64,000 bases of DNA from NCBI GenBank assembly GCA_965275915.1, contig CBDHYI010000004.1, positions 248,001 through 312,000 on the forward strand, read 5' to 3'. Source of the stretch: JBDWFY01 sp965275915 (lineage in GTDB: Bacteria; Pseudomonadota; Alphaproteobacteria; Rhizobiales; Stappiaceae). This document shows positions 17,791 to 28,000 of the stretch, piece by piece. The notes below the pieces were generated by a model. That model made no database searches and had not been told where the DNA came from. It was given only the letters and a program-made list of their open reading frames with translations. Each line of letters begins with the position of its first letter. Position 1 is the stretch's first letter. The translations under genes were made by a program, and so were the position numbers.

Positions 17791-18084
17791 TCAGAGACCC
17801 GTGGTCACGTCGATGGACTGGCCTTCGGCAAGCGTCACGATGGCTTTTTTGAAATCGGACTGCTTGCCAACGATGCCCCGGAAGCGCTTGACCTTGCCCT
17901 TGCGGACAAGTGTGTTCACCGCCGTGACTTTGACGCCGAACAGAGCCTCTACAGCGGCCTTGATCTGCGGTTTTGTCGCTGCACCGGCAACCTTGAAAAC
18001 GACCTTGTTTTCTTCCGAAGCCATGGTCGACTTTTCGGTGATCACCGGGCTGAGGATCGTGTCGTAGTGATTGACCTTGCTCAT
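17791..18084 (-). CDS. rplW: 50S ribosomal protein L23
   Basis: L23 stands at the tunnel exit and docks trigger factor and SRP. It has 97 residues, with PVITEKSTMASEENKVVF and the end motif AIVTLAEGQSIDVTTGL. Its ATG overlaps the rplD stop by four bases (ATGA). Confidence 0.97.
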   Translation of the reverse strand: MSKVNHYDTILSPVITEKSTMASEENKVVFKVAGAATKPQIKAAVEALFGVKVTAVNTLVRKGKVKRFRGIVGKQSDFKKAIVTLAEGQSIDVTTGL

Positions 18085-18698
18085 TTGAACCGCTCCTCAA
18101 GCGCCGTCACGGCCGCCTTTGTCAGAACAAGCGTCTCACGCCGCAAAATGTCGTAAACGTTGATGCCCTGAACAGGCAGAATATCAACGTTCGGGATATT
18201 GCGTGCCGCCTGCCCGAACTTCTCATTGACTTCCGCACCATCGATAAACAGAGCGTTTTTCAAACCAAGTCCGGAAAGCTGGTTGCGCAGCGCCTTTGTT
18301 TTGCCTTCAGCCGCCGTGTCATCGATCACAATGAGATTGTCGGCCTTCACTTTGGCTGACAGCGCGTGTTTCAGACCGGCTGTCCGTACCTTCTTGGGCA
18401 GATCATGCGCATGGGAGCGGACAACCGGACCAAAGGCACGACCACCGCCCCGGAACTGGGGAACCTTGCGGTCGCCGTGACGCGCGCCGCCGGAGCCCTT
18501 CTGACGAACGAACTTTCTGCCCGTCGCCGTGATTTCCGACCGGCCTTTTGTCTTGTGCGTGCCGGCCTGGCGCTTGGCCAGCTGCCAGCGAACAACCCGG
18601 TGGATCAGGTCGGTACGCGGATCAAGACCGAAGATTTCATCAGAAATCTTGATCGACCCGGCTTTACCGCCTTCCAGGGTCTTTACCTCGATTTCCAT
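18081..18698 (-). CDS. rplD: 50S ribosomal protein L4
   Basis: L4 reaches into the tunnel and in gammaproteobacteria also represses the S10 operon. It has 205 residues; the internal loop with TGRKFVRQKGSGGARHGDRK is diagnostic. The ATG overlaps the rplC stop by one base. Whether L4 controls this operon is unknown; a hairpin does lie upstream of rpsJ. Confidence 0.97.
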   Translation of the reverse strand: MEIEVKTLEGGKAGSIKISDEIFGLDPRTDLIHRVVRWQLAKRQAGTHKTKGRSEITATGRKFVRQKGSGGARHGDRKVPQFRGGGRAFGPVVRSHAHDLPKKVRTAGLKHALSAKVKADNLIVIDDTAAEGKTKALRNQLSGLGLKNALFIDGAEVNEKFGQAARNIPNVDILPVQGINVYDILRRETLVLTKAAVTALEERFK

Positions 18699-19489
18699 TA
18701 TTCCGTTTCCTTCTGGGCTTCCGCAGCGGGTTCTTCAGCCACTTCAGCCGGCTCTTCAATCACTTCGGCGGGTTCTTCCGCAGCTTCAACCGGAGCCGCA
18801 GGCTCAGCAGCATCGCTCACACGAAACGCGCCCGGCATCGGAACGCCATCGGGAAGACCCTTCTTGACCGCATCGCGGACCAGAATCCAACCACCCTTGG
18901 ATCCCGGCACGGCACCCTGAACGAGGATCAGTCCACGCTCTGCATCCGTGCTGACGATCTTCAGGTTCTGGGTCGTCACACGGACATCGCCCATCTGGCC
19001 GGCCATCTTCTTGCCTTTGAAGACCTTACCGGGATCCTGACATTGCCCCGTCGAACCATGCGAGCGGTGTGAAATCGAAACACCGTGAGAGGCACGCAGG
19101 CCGCCAAAATTGTGCCGTTTCATGGCACCGGCAAAGCCCTTACCGATCGATGTTCCAGTAACGTCAACAAACTGACCTGAAATAAAGTGATCGGCCGTCA
19201 GCTCGGCACCGACGTCAATCATGTTGTCTTCAGAAACACGGAACTCAGCGATTTTGCGCTTGGGCTCAACCTTCGCAGCGGCAAAGTGGCCCCGCATCGG
19301 CTTGGTCGTGTTTTTCACTTTTGCCTTACCGACGCCCAGCTGAAGCGCCGTATAGCCGTTCTTTTCAGCCGTCCGCTGGGCAACGACCTGACAGTTCTCA
19401 AGCTTGAGAACCGTGACGGGCACGTGTTCGCCGGCATCATTATAGATGCGGGTCATTCCCAGTTTTTGTGCGATCACTCCGGAGCGCAT
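18698..19489 (-). CDS. rplC: 50S ribosomal protein L3 with an acidic Ala/Glu/Pro tail
   Basis: L3 starts large-subunit assembly. Residues up to about 220 are a complete L3 with the signature FAGAMKRHNFGGLRASHGVS, whose Gln equivalent in many bacteria is methylated by PrmB. After this comes a tail of some 40 residues rich in Glu, Ala and Pro with repeats of EEPAEV, giving 263 residues instead of about 210. Such tails occur in other alphaproteobacteria; the role is unknown. Confidence 0.97.
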   Translation of the reverse strand: MRSGVIAQKLGMTRIYNDAGEHVPVTVLKLENCQVVAQRTAEKNGYTALQLGVGKAKVKNTTKPMRGHFAAAKVEPKRKIAEFRVSEDNMIDVGAELTADHFISGQFVDVTGTSIGKGFAGAMKRHNFGGLRASHGVSISHRSHGSTGQCQDPGKVFKGKKMAGQMGDVRVTTQNLKIVSTDAERGLILVQGAVPGSKGGWILVRDAVKKGLPDGVPMPGAFRVSDAAEPAAPVEAAEEPAEVIEEPAEVAEEPAAEAQKETE

Positions 19490-19509
19490 TGGCGTAATCC
19501 TCCTGAGCC

Positions 19510-19818
19510 CTACAGCTTGATCTCGACATCAACACCGGCGGCCAGGTCGAGCTTCATCAGAGCATCGACGGTCTGCGGGGTCGGATCAACAATGTCCAAA
19601 AGACGCTTGTGCGTCCGCATTTCGAACTGGTCGCGGCTCTTCTTATCGATATGCGGGCCGCGCAGTACTGTATATTTCTCAATCCGTGTCGGCAGAGGAA
19701 CCGGACCGCGAACCTGGGCGCCGGTGCGTTTCGCCGTGGAGACGATTTCACGCGCGGACGCATCCAGAATGCGGTGGTCAAATGCCTTAAGTCGGATTCG
19801 AATATTTTGACCGGTCAT
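19510..19818 (-). CDS. rpsJ: 30S ribosomal protein S10
   Basis: S10 (NusE) is part of the small-subunit head and of NusB/NusE antitermination complexes. It has 102 residues from MTGQNIRIRLKAFDHRILD to ADVEIKL-type end. The frame extends upstream to a TTG at 19833, but the ATG at 19818 gives the standard length and start. A hairpin lies in the 62-base gap after tuf. First gene of the S10 operon. Confidence 0.97.
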   Translation of the reverse strand: MTGQNIRIRLKAFDHRILDASAREIVSTAKRTGAQVRGPVPLPTRIEKYTVLRGPHIDKKSRDQFEMRTHKRLLDIVDPTPQTVDALMKLDLAAGVDVEIKL

Positions 19819-19834
19819 TATGTTTTTTCCCAAA

Positions 19835-19875
19835 AGACAAGGGGCGGTCAGTCAGCCCCAATCGCCCCTATGTCT
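19835..19875 (-). promoter_or_regulatory. Hairpin between tuf and rpsJ
   Basis: Paired arms AGACA + AGGGGCG (19835-19846) and CGCCCCT + TGTCT (19863-19875), with one bulged base and a 16-base loop. On the - strand a short T4 follows. It could be a weak terminator, a processing site, or an S10-operon leader structure. There is no long U-tract, so some read-through from tuf is likely. Confidence 0.5.
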
Positions 19876-19880
19876 GTGGT

Positions 19881-21071
19881 TTATTCGAAGATTTCTGCGA
19901 CGACGCCTGCACCGACGGTGCGGCCGCCTTCGCGGATGGCAAAGCGGAGTTTTTCTTCCATCGCGATCGGAACGATCAGCTCAACCGACATTTCAACATT
20001 GTCGCCGGGCATAACCATTTCCGTGCCTTCCGGAAGCGTCACAACACCCGTCACATCCGTCGTACGGAAGTAAAACTGAGGACGGTAGTTCGTGAAGAAC
20101 GGCGTATGACGGCCACCCTCTTCCTTCGTCAGAATATAAGCCTCAGCACGGAACTTCGTGTGCGGCTTCACAGAACCAGGCTTGCAAAGAACCTGACCGC
20201 GCTCAACATCCTCACGGCCGATACCACGCAGCAGCGCTCCGATATTGTCCCCCGCCTCACCGCTATCAAGCAGCTTGCGGAACATTTCAACACCCGTCAC
20301 CGTCGTCTTCTGCGTTTCCCGGATGCCGATGATCTCAACTTCTTCACCAACATTGACAATGCCCCGCTCAACACGACCCGTCACAACCGTACCACGGCCG
20401 GAAATCGAGAAAACATCCTCAATCGGCATCAGGAACGGAAGATCCTTCGGACGGTCCGGTGTCGGAATATACTCATCAACCGCAGCCATCAGCTCAACCA
20501 CCTTCTCACGGCCAATCGCCGGATCCCGGTTCTCAACCGCGGCCAGCGCAGACCCCGCAATGATCGGAATATCGTCGCCGGGGAACTCGTAAGACGACAG
20601 AAGCTCACGCACTTCCATCTCAACAAGCTCAAGCAGCTCCTCATCGTCAACCTGATCGACCTTGTTCAGGAAAACAACCAGAGCCGGAACACCAACCTGA
20701 CGCGCAAGAAGAATATGCTCCCGCGTCTGGGGCATCGGACCGTCCGCGGCAGAACAAACAAGAATAGCACCGTCCATCTGAGCCGCACCGGTGATCATGT
20801 TCTTCACATAGTCAGCATGACCGGGACAGTCCACATGCGCATAGTGACGGTTGTCCGTCTCATACTCAACATGCGCTGTCGAAATCGTGATACCGCGCGC
20901 CTTCTCTTCAGGTGCCGCGTCAATCTCGTCATAGGCTTTCGCCTCAGCACCACCTGCCTCCGCAAGCGTCATCGTAATCGCGGCGGTCAACGTCGTCTTG
21001 CCATGATCAACATGACCGATCGTCCCTATATTCACATGCGGCTTAGTGCGCTCAAATTTTGCTTTAGCCAT
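19881..21071 (-). CDS. tuf: Elongation factor Tu, copy 1
   Basis: EF-Tu brings aminoacyl-tRNA to the ribosome with GTP. It has 396 residues, with the G1 loop GHVDHGKTT near residue 18, DCPGHADY (G3) and NKVDQ (G4). It follows fusA with a 45-base gap, so it belongs to the str operon. The protein, and as far as I can read the DNA, is identical to the second copy at 37247-38437. Confidence 0.98.
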   Translation of the reverse strand: MAKAKFERTKPHVNIGTIGHVDHGKTTLTAAITMTLAEAGGAEAKAYDEIDAAPEEKARGITISTAHVEYETDNRHYAHVDCPGHADYVKNMITGAAQMDGAILVCSAADGPMPQTREHILLARQVGVPALVVFLNKVDQVDDEELLELVEMEVRELLSSYEFPGDDIPIIAGSALAAVENRDPAIGREKVVELMAAVDEYIPTPDRPKDLPFLMPIEDVFSISGRGTVVTGRVERGIVNVGEEVEIIGIRETQKTTVTGVEMFRKLLDSGEAGDNIGALLRGIGREDVERGQVLCKPGSVKPHTKFRAEAYILTKEEGGRHTPFFTNYRPQFYFRTTDVTGVVTLPEGTEMVMPGDNVEMSVELIVPIAMEEKLRFAIREGGRTVGAGVVAEIFE

Positions 21072-21074
21072 CGG
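19881..21074 (-). repeat. Duplicated tuf unit, copy 1
   Basis: Direct repeat of about 1194 bases matching 37247-38440 base for base in my reading. Identity starts at the stop codon and ends three bases upstream of the ATG; flanks on both sides differ. This sharp border is the pattern expected from gene conversion between the two coding sequences. Confidence 0.9.
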
Positions 21075-21116
21075 ATGACTCCGTCACTTCATTCTTTGTT
21101 TCTATTGAGGACCGGC

Positions 21117-23192
21117 TCAGGCGTATTTTGCCTGAACCTCTTCAGCAACCGCCTGCGGAACCTGCTCGTAATGGTCAAAGACCATCGAATATTGAGCACG
21201 GCCCTGTGACATCGAGCGCAGGTTGTTGACGTAACCGAACATATTGGCCAGCGGAACCATGGCAGTGATCACAGTGACCACGCCGCGATTTTCCGTACCG
21301 GCAATCTGACCACGCCGGGAATTCAGGTCGCCGATCACGTCACCCATGTAATCTTCAGGGGTAACGACCTCGACCTTCATAATCGGCTCAAGGAGTTTCG
21401 GACCGGCTTTTGCCAGACCCTCGCGGAAACCGGCACGGCCCGCGATCTCAAACGCAAGAACCGAGGAGTCCACATCGTGGTAGGCGCCGTCGGTCAGCGT
21501 GACCTTGACGTCAAGGATCGGGAAGCCCGCCAGAATACCGGAGGTCATGACGGACTTGATGCCCTTATCGACGCCAGGGATGTATTCCTTCGGAACATTA
21601 CCGCCCACGACGGTGTTTTCGAACACAAATCCTGCATTGGGCTCACTGGGCTCGATGGTCATCTTGACGCGAGCGAACTGACCGGAACCGCCGGACTGTT
21701 TCTTGTGGGTGTAATCCACATCCGTGGAGCGCGTGATGGTTTCGCGATAGGCGACCTGAGGTGCGCCGATATTGGCCTCAACCTTGAATTCGCGCTTCAT
21801 GCGGTCGACGAGAATGTCCAGGTGCAATTCGCCCATGCCGGCGATGATCGTCTGACCGGACTCTTCGTCCGTCTTGACGCGGAACGAGGGATCCTCGGCA
21901 GCCAGACGATTGAGTGCGATGCCCATTTTCTCCTGGTCGCCCTTGGTCTTTGGCTCCACCGCAATCTCGATCACCGGCTCGGGGAATTCCATCCGCTCAA
22001 GGATAACCGGCTTCAGCGGATCGCAGATCGTGTCGCCGGTCGTGGTGTCCTTGAGCCCGGCTACGGCCACGATGTCACCGGCGTACGCCACGTCGATATC
22101 TTCGCGGCTGTTGGAGTGCATCTGCATCATACGACCGATACGCTCACGCTTTTCTTTCACCGTATTGAGAAGAGTCGACCCTTTTTCCAGCTTACCAGAA
22201 TAGATACGGCAGAAGGTCAATGAACCGACAAACGGGTCGTTCATGATCTTGAACGCCAGCATGCCGAACGGCTCGTTGTCGTCTGCCTTGCGGACGGTTT
22301 CTTCTTCTGTCTTGGGGTCGATGCCCTTAATTGCCGGAACATCGATCGGGCTTGGCAGATATTCAACAACCGCATCAAGAAGCGGCTGCACGCCTTTGTT
22401 CTTAAAGGCAGTGCCGCACAGGATCGGCACGAAATCACCGGCAATTGTGCCCTGGCGGATAAGCTGCTTGATCTTATCTTCGCCCGGCTCCTCGCCTTCG
22501 AGGTACGCTTCCATTGCCGCTTCGTCGATTTCGACAACCTGCTCAATCAGAGCTTCGCGGTATTCCGCCGCCTGATCGGCCAGATCAGCCGGAATGTCCT
22601 CTTCGTGGAACTTGGCGCCAAGGCTCTCCTCGTCCCAGACAATCGCCTTCATGGTCACAAGGTCGATGCAGCCCTTGTACTCGGATTCCGCACCGATCGG
22701 CAGCTGAATGCACAGCGCGTTCGCACCAAGGCGCTCTTTGACCATGGTTACGGACCGAAAGAAGTCCGCGCCGAGCTTGTCCATCTTGTTGACGAAGATC
22801 ATGCGCGGGACATTGTATTTGTCTGCCTGGCGCCACACCGTTTCGGTCTGGGGCTCAACACCAGCATTTGCGTCCAGCAGTGCCACAGCACCGTCAAGCA
22901 CACGCAAGGAACGCTCGACTTCAATCGTGAAGTCAACGTGTCCCGGGGTATCGATGATGTTCAGCCGTTTTTCGTTCCAGAAACAGGTCGTGGCGGCAGA
23001 GGTGATGGTAATTCCCCGCTCCTGCTCCTGCTCCATCCAGTCCATGGTGGCTGCGCCATCATGGACTTCGCCGATTTTGTGGCTGCGGCCCGTATAATAA
23101 AGGATACGTTCCGTTGTGGTCGTCTTACCGGCATCAATATGGGCCATGATGCCGAAGTTACGGTAGTCCTCGATCTTGTGGGTGCGCGCCAT
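21117..23192 (-). CDS. fusA: Elongation factor G
   Basis: EF-G drives translocation by GTP hydrolysis. It has 691 residues. G1 is AHIDAGKTTTTERIL, switch II region DTPGHVDFT, G4 NKMDK; domain IV has the GGSGQFARVKM region. It lies between rpsG and tuf in the str operon. Nothing unusual. Confidence 0.98.
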   Translation of the reverse strand: MARTHKIEDYRNFGIMAHIDAGKTTTTERILYYTGRSHKIGEVHDGAATMDWMEQEQERGITITSAATTCFWNEKRLNIIDTPGHVDFTIEVERSLRVLDGAVALLDANAGVEPQTETVWRQADKYNVPRMIFVNKMDKLGADFFRSVTMVKERLGANALCIQLPIGAESEYKGCIDLVTMKAIVWDEESLGAKFHEEDIPADLADQAAEYREALIEQVVEIDEAAMEAYLEGEEPGEDKIKQLIRQGTIAGDFVPILCGTAFKNKGVQPLLDAVVEYLPSPIDVPAIKGIDPKTEEETVRKADDNEPFGMLAFKIMNDPFVGSLTFCRIYSGKLEKGSTLLNTVKEKRERIGRMMQMHSNSREDIDVAYAGDIVAVAGLKDTTTGDTICDPLKPVILERMEFPEPVIEIAVEPKTKGDQEKMGIALNRLAAEDPSFRVKTDEESGQTIIAGMGELHLDILVDRMKREFKVEANIGAPQVAYRETITRSTDVDYTHKKQSGGSGQFARVKMTIEPSEPNAGFVFENTVVGGNVPKEYIPGVDKGIKSVMTSGILAGFPILDVKVTLTDGAYHDVDSSVLAFEIAGRAGFREGLAKAGPKLLEPIMKVEVVTPEDYMGDVIGDLNSRRGQIAGTENRGVVTVITAMVPLANMFGYVNNLRSMSQGRAQYSMVFDHYEQVPQAVAEEVQAKYA

Positions 23193-23221
23193 AGCGTCAA
23201 TCTCTTCAAATGATCTTGGGG

Positions 23222-23692
23222 TTACCAGCGATAATGCGAGAACGCGCGGTTGGCTTCCGCCATCCGGTGCGTGTCTTCACGCTTCTTGACTGCTGTGCCA
23301 CGATTGTTTGCCGCATCCAGCAATTCGCCGGAAAGACGATCAATCATCGTGGTTTCGTTACGGCCGCGGGCTGCTGTGATGAGCCACCGGATGGCAAGGG
23401 CCTGCCGGCGCTCAGTGCGGACTTCCACGGGCACCTGGTAGGTCGCACCACCCACACGGCGAGAGCGGACTTCCACCTGCGGCATGACATTTCCAAGCGC
23501 ATCGTGGAACACTTCCACCGGGTTGGCCTTGGCCTTGTTCTCCACAACATCCAAGGCACCGTAGACGATGCGCTCGGCAACTGACTTTTTACCATCGAGC
23601 ATCACGGAATTCATGAATTTCGTGATCACGATATCCCCGAATTTCGGATCGGGAAGGACTTCTCGCTTTTCAGCGCGATGACGGCGGGACAT
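23222..23692 (-). CDS. rpsG: 30S ribosomal protein S7
   Basis: S7 organises the 3' major domain of 16S rRNA and in E. coli represses the str operon. It has 156 residues, with DPKFGDIVITKFMNSVMLDGKKS near the start broken by nothing unusual, and ends in KREDTHRMAEANRAFSHYRW. It sits between rpsL and fusA. Confidence 0.97.
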   Translation of the reverse strand: MSRRHRAEKREVLPDPKFGDIVITKFMNSVMLDGKKSVAERIVYGALDVVENKAKANPVEVFHDALGNVMPQVEVRSRRVGGATYQVPVEVRTERRQALAIRWLITAARGRNETTMIDRLSGELLDAANNRGTAVKKREDTHRMAEANRAFSHYRW

Positions 23693-23733
23693 ATGTTTGA
23701 TCCTCGACCTAAAACCTCAAATAAAACAACCGA

Positions 23734-24105
23734 TTACTTCGGCCGCTTTGCACCATATTTCGAACGACGTTGCTTACGATCCTTAACGCCCTGCGTATCA
23801 AGCACACCACGAAGAATGTGGTAGCGAACGCCCGGCAAGTCCTTCACACGACCGCCCCGGATCATGACCACCGAGTGCTCCTGAAGGTTGTGCCCCTCAC
23901 CCGGGATATAGCCAATGACCTCAAAGCCATTGGTCAAACGAACTTTCGCCACTTTACGCAGCGCCGAGTTCGGCTTTTTCGGCGTCGTTGTATAAACGCG
24001 TGTGCATACGCCACGCTTCTGCGGGCAGGCTTCCATTGCAGGAACTTTGTTCCGCTTTGTCGGAGCCTTCCGCGGTTTGCGGATCAGCTGGTTGATCGTT
24101 GGCAT
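23734..24105 (-). CDS. rpsL: 30S ribosomal protein S12
   Basis: S12 is the decoding-centre protein and streptomycin target. The open frame extends to 24195, but the ATG at 24105 gives the universal start MPTINQLIRKPR and 123 residues. The lysines tied to streptomycin resistance when changed (in TTPKKPNS and GGRVKDLPG) are unaltered, so the target looks wild type. First gene of the str operon. Confidence 0.97.
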   Translation of the reverse strand: MPTINQLIRKPRKAPTKRNKVPAMEACPQKRGVCTRVYTTTPKKPNSALRKVAKVRLTNGFEVIGYIPGEGHNLQEHSVVMIRGGRVKDLPGVRYHILRGVLDTQGVKDRKQRRSKYGAKRPK

Positions 24106-24602
24106 GTTCGCCTTAAACCTTTTGCTCTTCTCTTCGTTCCAACAATATTCGCGCCCTTGGGGCCAAGCGGCTCCAAACGCGTAAATGCGCACCATCAGCG
24201 CACCTAATCGGGTACGGATGGCGTCATTGGACTCAGAGGATTACGGGCTGTCCCGCAATCATGAAATTCGACGTATATCGTCCTTAGTCCCGACAGCGTT
24301 TAAACGGGCATTGTTCCGGTCCTTGTCGCACCGAAACGGCATCACGTTTACCGCCTGCCCTTGGGAGTGCGCGGAACCTATACGGCCCGCCCCCCTCGCG
24401 TCAAGTGCTTTGTTGCGAGAATTTGACCGTTTTGGTCCCAATTTACGCATATTTAATATGCCGGGAACGCAACGCAGCGGGCTCCGGCCCCTGACATCAG
24501 CAAATTGATGCCGGAAAAGGTCAAATCCGGCCTGGATACGGCATGTCACATTGATGATGAGGGGTACGTGACGCTTGTGAGTCGGACGCTGTGCCGGTTC
24601 CG
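24106..24602. other. Long leader/promoter region before rpsL, no gene seen
   Basis: About 500 bases without a convincing gene. Short frames on either strand (for example 24259-24549 on -) lack a plausible ribosome site or recognisable protein features. The region holds a promoter-like pair for the str operon at 24377-24404, giving a leader of about 265 bases. Confidence 0.6.
24377..24404 (-). promoter_or_regulatory. Likely str-operon promoter
   Basis: On the - strand TTGACG (24399-24404), a 16-base very GC-rich spacer, then TATAGG (24377-24382). A near-consensus TTGAC box and an A/T-rich -10 are typical of strong alphaproteobacterial housekeeping promoters. Transcription would start near 24370. 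Confidence 0.5.
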
Positions 24603-24887
24603 TCAGCCTCGAAACGCAACAACAGCCACGTCCCCTTCAAGCGCATCCTGATAGGCGGCTTCAAAAAGCGGTTCATCCGGTTCGTCCATGATCATACCGA
24701 TCTGGTCGAGCTCAGCTTCCGCATACCCCTCCGCCTTCAATGCCTCCAGTGCACGGCGAACGGCGCTGTCGTCATCGGGAGCCGTGAGAAAAATATTGAC
24801 CGGAACTGCGGTTTCCGGCGTGCCTTCCTCATCATCCCAGGCACGGCCGACGATCACAAATACTGTTGCTTCATCTTTATCGTTCAC
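24603..24887 (-). CDS. Small acidic protein of unknown function between rpoC and rpsL
   Basis: A 94-residue acidic protein. I chose the GTG at 24887, because GGAG lies eight bases upstream; the frame itself runs up to 24944 with a poorer start. No signal peptide, membrane segment or Cys pair is visible. It reads as an alternating alpha/beta domain (VFVIVGRAWDDEEG, VNIFLTAPDDDSAVRRALEALKAEGY, then FEAAYQDALEGDVAVVAF). Its place between two ribosomal/RNA polymerase operons suggests a constitutive gene. I do not recognise a function. Confidence 0.7.
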   Translation of the reverse strand: MNDKDEATVFVIVGRAWDDEEGTPETAVPVNIFLTAPDDDSAVRRALEALKAEGYAEAELDQIGMIMDEPDEPLFEAAYQDALEGDVAVVAFRG

Positions 24888-24957
24888 GCGCTCATCTCCG
24901 GGACGGTCATCGCACTCACATTCTATCGGAAACCCCACCGGCATCGGGGCAGCCGGA

Positions 24958-24989
24958 AAGAAAACGGGCCGCCGGATTTGGCGGCCCGT
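24958..24989 (-). terminator. Terminator after rpoC
   Basis: A 10-bp GC-rich stem (24964-24973 with 24980-24989, ACGGGCCGCC/GGCGGCCCGT) and 6-base loop are followed on the - strand by TTTTCTTTCC. It lies 20 bases after the rpoC stop and should end the rplKAJL-rpoBC transcript. Confidence 0.85.
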
Positions 24990-25009
24990 ACAATTTTGTT
25001 CAGCGGATA

Positions 25010-28000
25010 TTATTCCGCCGCGCTTGAGGACATGTCCTCAAGCATCTGATCGGCACCGGCGGCGCCGGATCGTTTTTTCCGCTCCTCAAGGATCAGATCA
25101 TCGCGATGCGTGGCAACGCTGCGGATCTTGTCCATCATGCCGCCGGTACCGGCCGGGATCAGGCGTCCGACGATGATGTTTTCCTTCAGGCCTTCCAGCA
25201 TATCGCGCTTGCCGCCGACCGCCGCTTCGGTCAGGACGCGGGTCGTTTCCTGGAACGATGCGGCGGAGAAGAACGACCGGGTCTGCAGGCTCGCCTTGGT
25301 GATACCCAGGAGAACCGGTGCGGCAACGGCAGGTTTCTTGCCTTCCTCAATGAGCCGTTCGTTGGTCGCATCAAGATCGATCTTATGAACCTGCTCGTCC
25401 TTGAGGTAATCGCTCTCACCCGGATCGGAGATCTCGTACTTCTGCAGCATCTGACGCACAATCACCTCGATATGCTTGTCGTTGATGCCAACACCCTGCA
25501 GGCGATAGACTTCCTGAATCTCATTCACAAGATAAGCAGCCAGCGCCTCAACGCCCTTAATGGCAAGGATGTCGTGCGGTGCGGGATTGCCATCCAGGAT
25601 GTATTCGCCCTTCTCGATCGCATCCCCTTCCTGCAAGTGGAAATGCTTGCTTTTCGGAATGAGATATTCGACCGGTTCCATCGTCTCATCGTGTGGTTCG
25701 ATGACAATGCGACGCTTGTTCTTGTAATCGCGGCCGAAGCGGATCGTGCCGTCGATCTCCGCGATTATTGCGTGGTCTTTCGGCCGACGCGCCTCGAACA
25801 GCTCCGCCACACGGGGCAAGCCGCCGGTGATATCCTTGGTCTTGGCGCTTTCCAGCGGAATACGGGCCAGAACGTCGCCGGCCTTGACCGATTCGCCCGG
25901 GTTGACCGACAGCACGGCGTCCGGAGACAGTTGACTGCGGGCTTCGGTGCCGCGGGACGTCTTGCCGATCTTGCCGTTCTTGTCACGAACAACAATGGCC
26001 GGTTTCAGATCCGCCGTACGGGCCGATCCGCGCCAGTCGATCACGACGCGTTTTGTGATACCGGTCGCTTCATCGGCCGTTTCCTGAACGGTTGCGCCAT
26101 CCACAACGTCTTCGAAATCCACCGCTCCGTCAACTTCGGACAGAATAGGCCGGGTATAAGGATCCCATTCCGCAATCCGCTGACCGCGCTTGACCATATC
26201 GCCTTCGTCCGCATGCAGCCTCGAGCCGTATGTGACACGATGAACGGCACGCTCATTGCCGTCCTCGTCAACAATGACCATCGACATGTTACGGGCCATC
26301 GCAACAAGGTTGCCGCTTGAATCGCGCGCCACACTCCGGTTGCGGATCTTGACCTCGCCTTCAAAGTTCGACTGGATGAAGGACTGGTCGACCACCTGTG
26401 CGGTTCCGCCGATGTGGAAGGTCCGCATCGTCAACTGCGTACCGGGCTCACCGATCGACTGAGCGGCGATCACGCCCACGGCTTCACCGATATTGACCGG
26501 CGTTCCGCGCGCAAGGTCACGACCGTAGCAGGTGCCGCAGACCCCGGTTTTGGTTTCGCAGGTCAGAACCGACCGGATCTTGATCATCTGGATGCCGGCG
26601 GCCTCGATTTCCTCGACCTCCTTCTCCTCGATCATTTTGCCGGCGGGGACAATCACTTCGCCGCTGTTGGGGCGCACCACATCCTCAGCAGCCGTCCGGC
26701 CCAGAACCCGCTGGCCGAGAGAGGCAATCACCTGACCGGCATCGACGATCGGCTGGACCGTAATGCCGTTCGTCGTTCCGCAATCGGTCTCCAGAATGAT
26801 CGAATCCTGCGCAACATCGACAAGACGGCGGGTCAGATAACCGGAGTTTGCGGTTTTCAGCGCCGTATCGGCAAGGCCTTTCCGCGCACCGTGGGTCGAG
26901 TTGAAGTACTCAAGAACCGACAGACCTTCCTTGAAGTTGGAAATGATCGGGTTCTCGATGATCGAGCCGTCCGGACGCGCCATCAGACCGCGCATGCCGG
27001 CAAGCTGTTTCATCTGTGCGGGCGAACCACGGGCACCGGAGTGCGACATCATGTACACGGAGTTCATCGGCCTCTGACGACCGTTATCATCGTCAAATTC
27101 AACCGCCTGAATCCGTTTCATCATCTCATCGGCAACGCGGTCGGTACATTTCGCCCAGGCATCAACAACCTTGTTGTACTTTTCGCCCTGTGTGATCAGG
27201 CCGTCATTGTACTGCTGCTCATATTCCTTCGCGAGCTTGACCGTTTCCTCGACCAGTTTCGCCTTGGTATCCGGAATGACCATGTCATCCTTGCCGAAGG
27301 AGATACCGGCCCGGCAGGCATGGCCGAACCCAAGCTGCATGATCCGGTCGCAGAAGATGACCGTCTCCTTCTGACCGCAGGCACGGTAAACCGTGTCGAT
27401 CATTTTGGAGATGTCTTTCTTCGTCATCAGACGGTTGCAGACATCGAACGGGACTTCGAAATGCGTGGGCAGCAATTCACCGATGATCATGCGGCCCGGT
27501 GTCGTGTCGTGAATTTCGGAGACCTCGTTGCCCTCCGCGTCCACCGTCTTGAAACGGCTGCGGATCTTGGAATGAAGCGTGATGGCCTTATTCTCAAGCG
27601 CGTGATGGAGTTCACCCATATCGGAGAACACCATGCCCTGCCCCGGTTCATTTTCCGCCATGATCGACAGGTAATAAAGACCAAGGACAATATCCTGCGA
27701 GGGCACGATAATCGGCTGCCCGTTTGCCGGATGCAGAATATTGTTGGTGGACATCATCAGCGTCCGCGCCTCAAGCTGCGCTTCCAGCGACAGCGGCACA
27801 TGCACGGCCATCTGGTCACCGTCAAAGTCGGCGTTGAAGGCCGAGCAGACAAGCGGATGCAACTGGATCGCCTTGCCTTCGATCAAAGTCGGTTCGAAAG
27901 CCTGGATGCCAAGCCGGTGCAGCGTCGGCGCCCGGTTGAGAAGGACCGGATGTTCGCGGATCACCTCGTCCAGGATATCCCAGACTTCGGGCCGCTCCTT

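Noticed and set aside
24259..24549. 96-codon - frame upstream of rpsL
   Set aside because: No ribosome site, Arg/Gly/Cys-rich noise composition, and it overlaps the likely str promoter.
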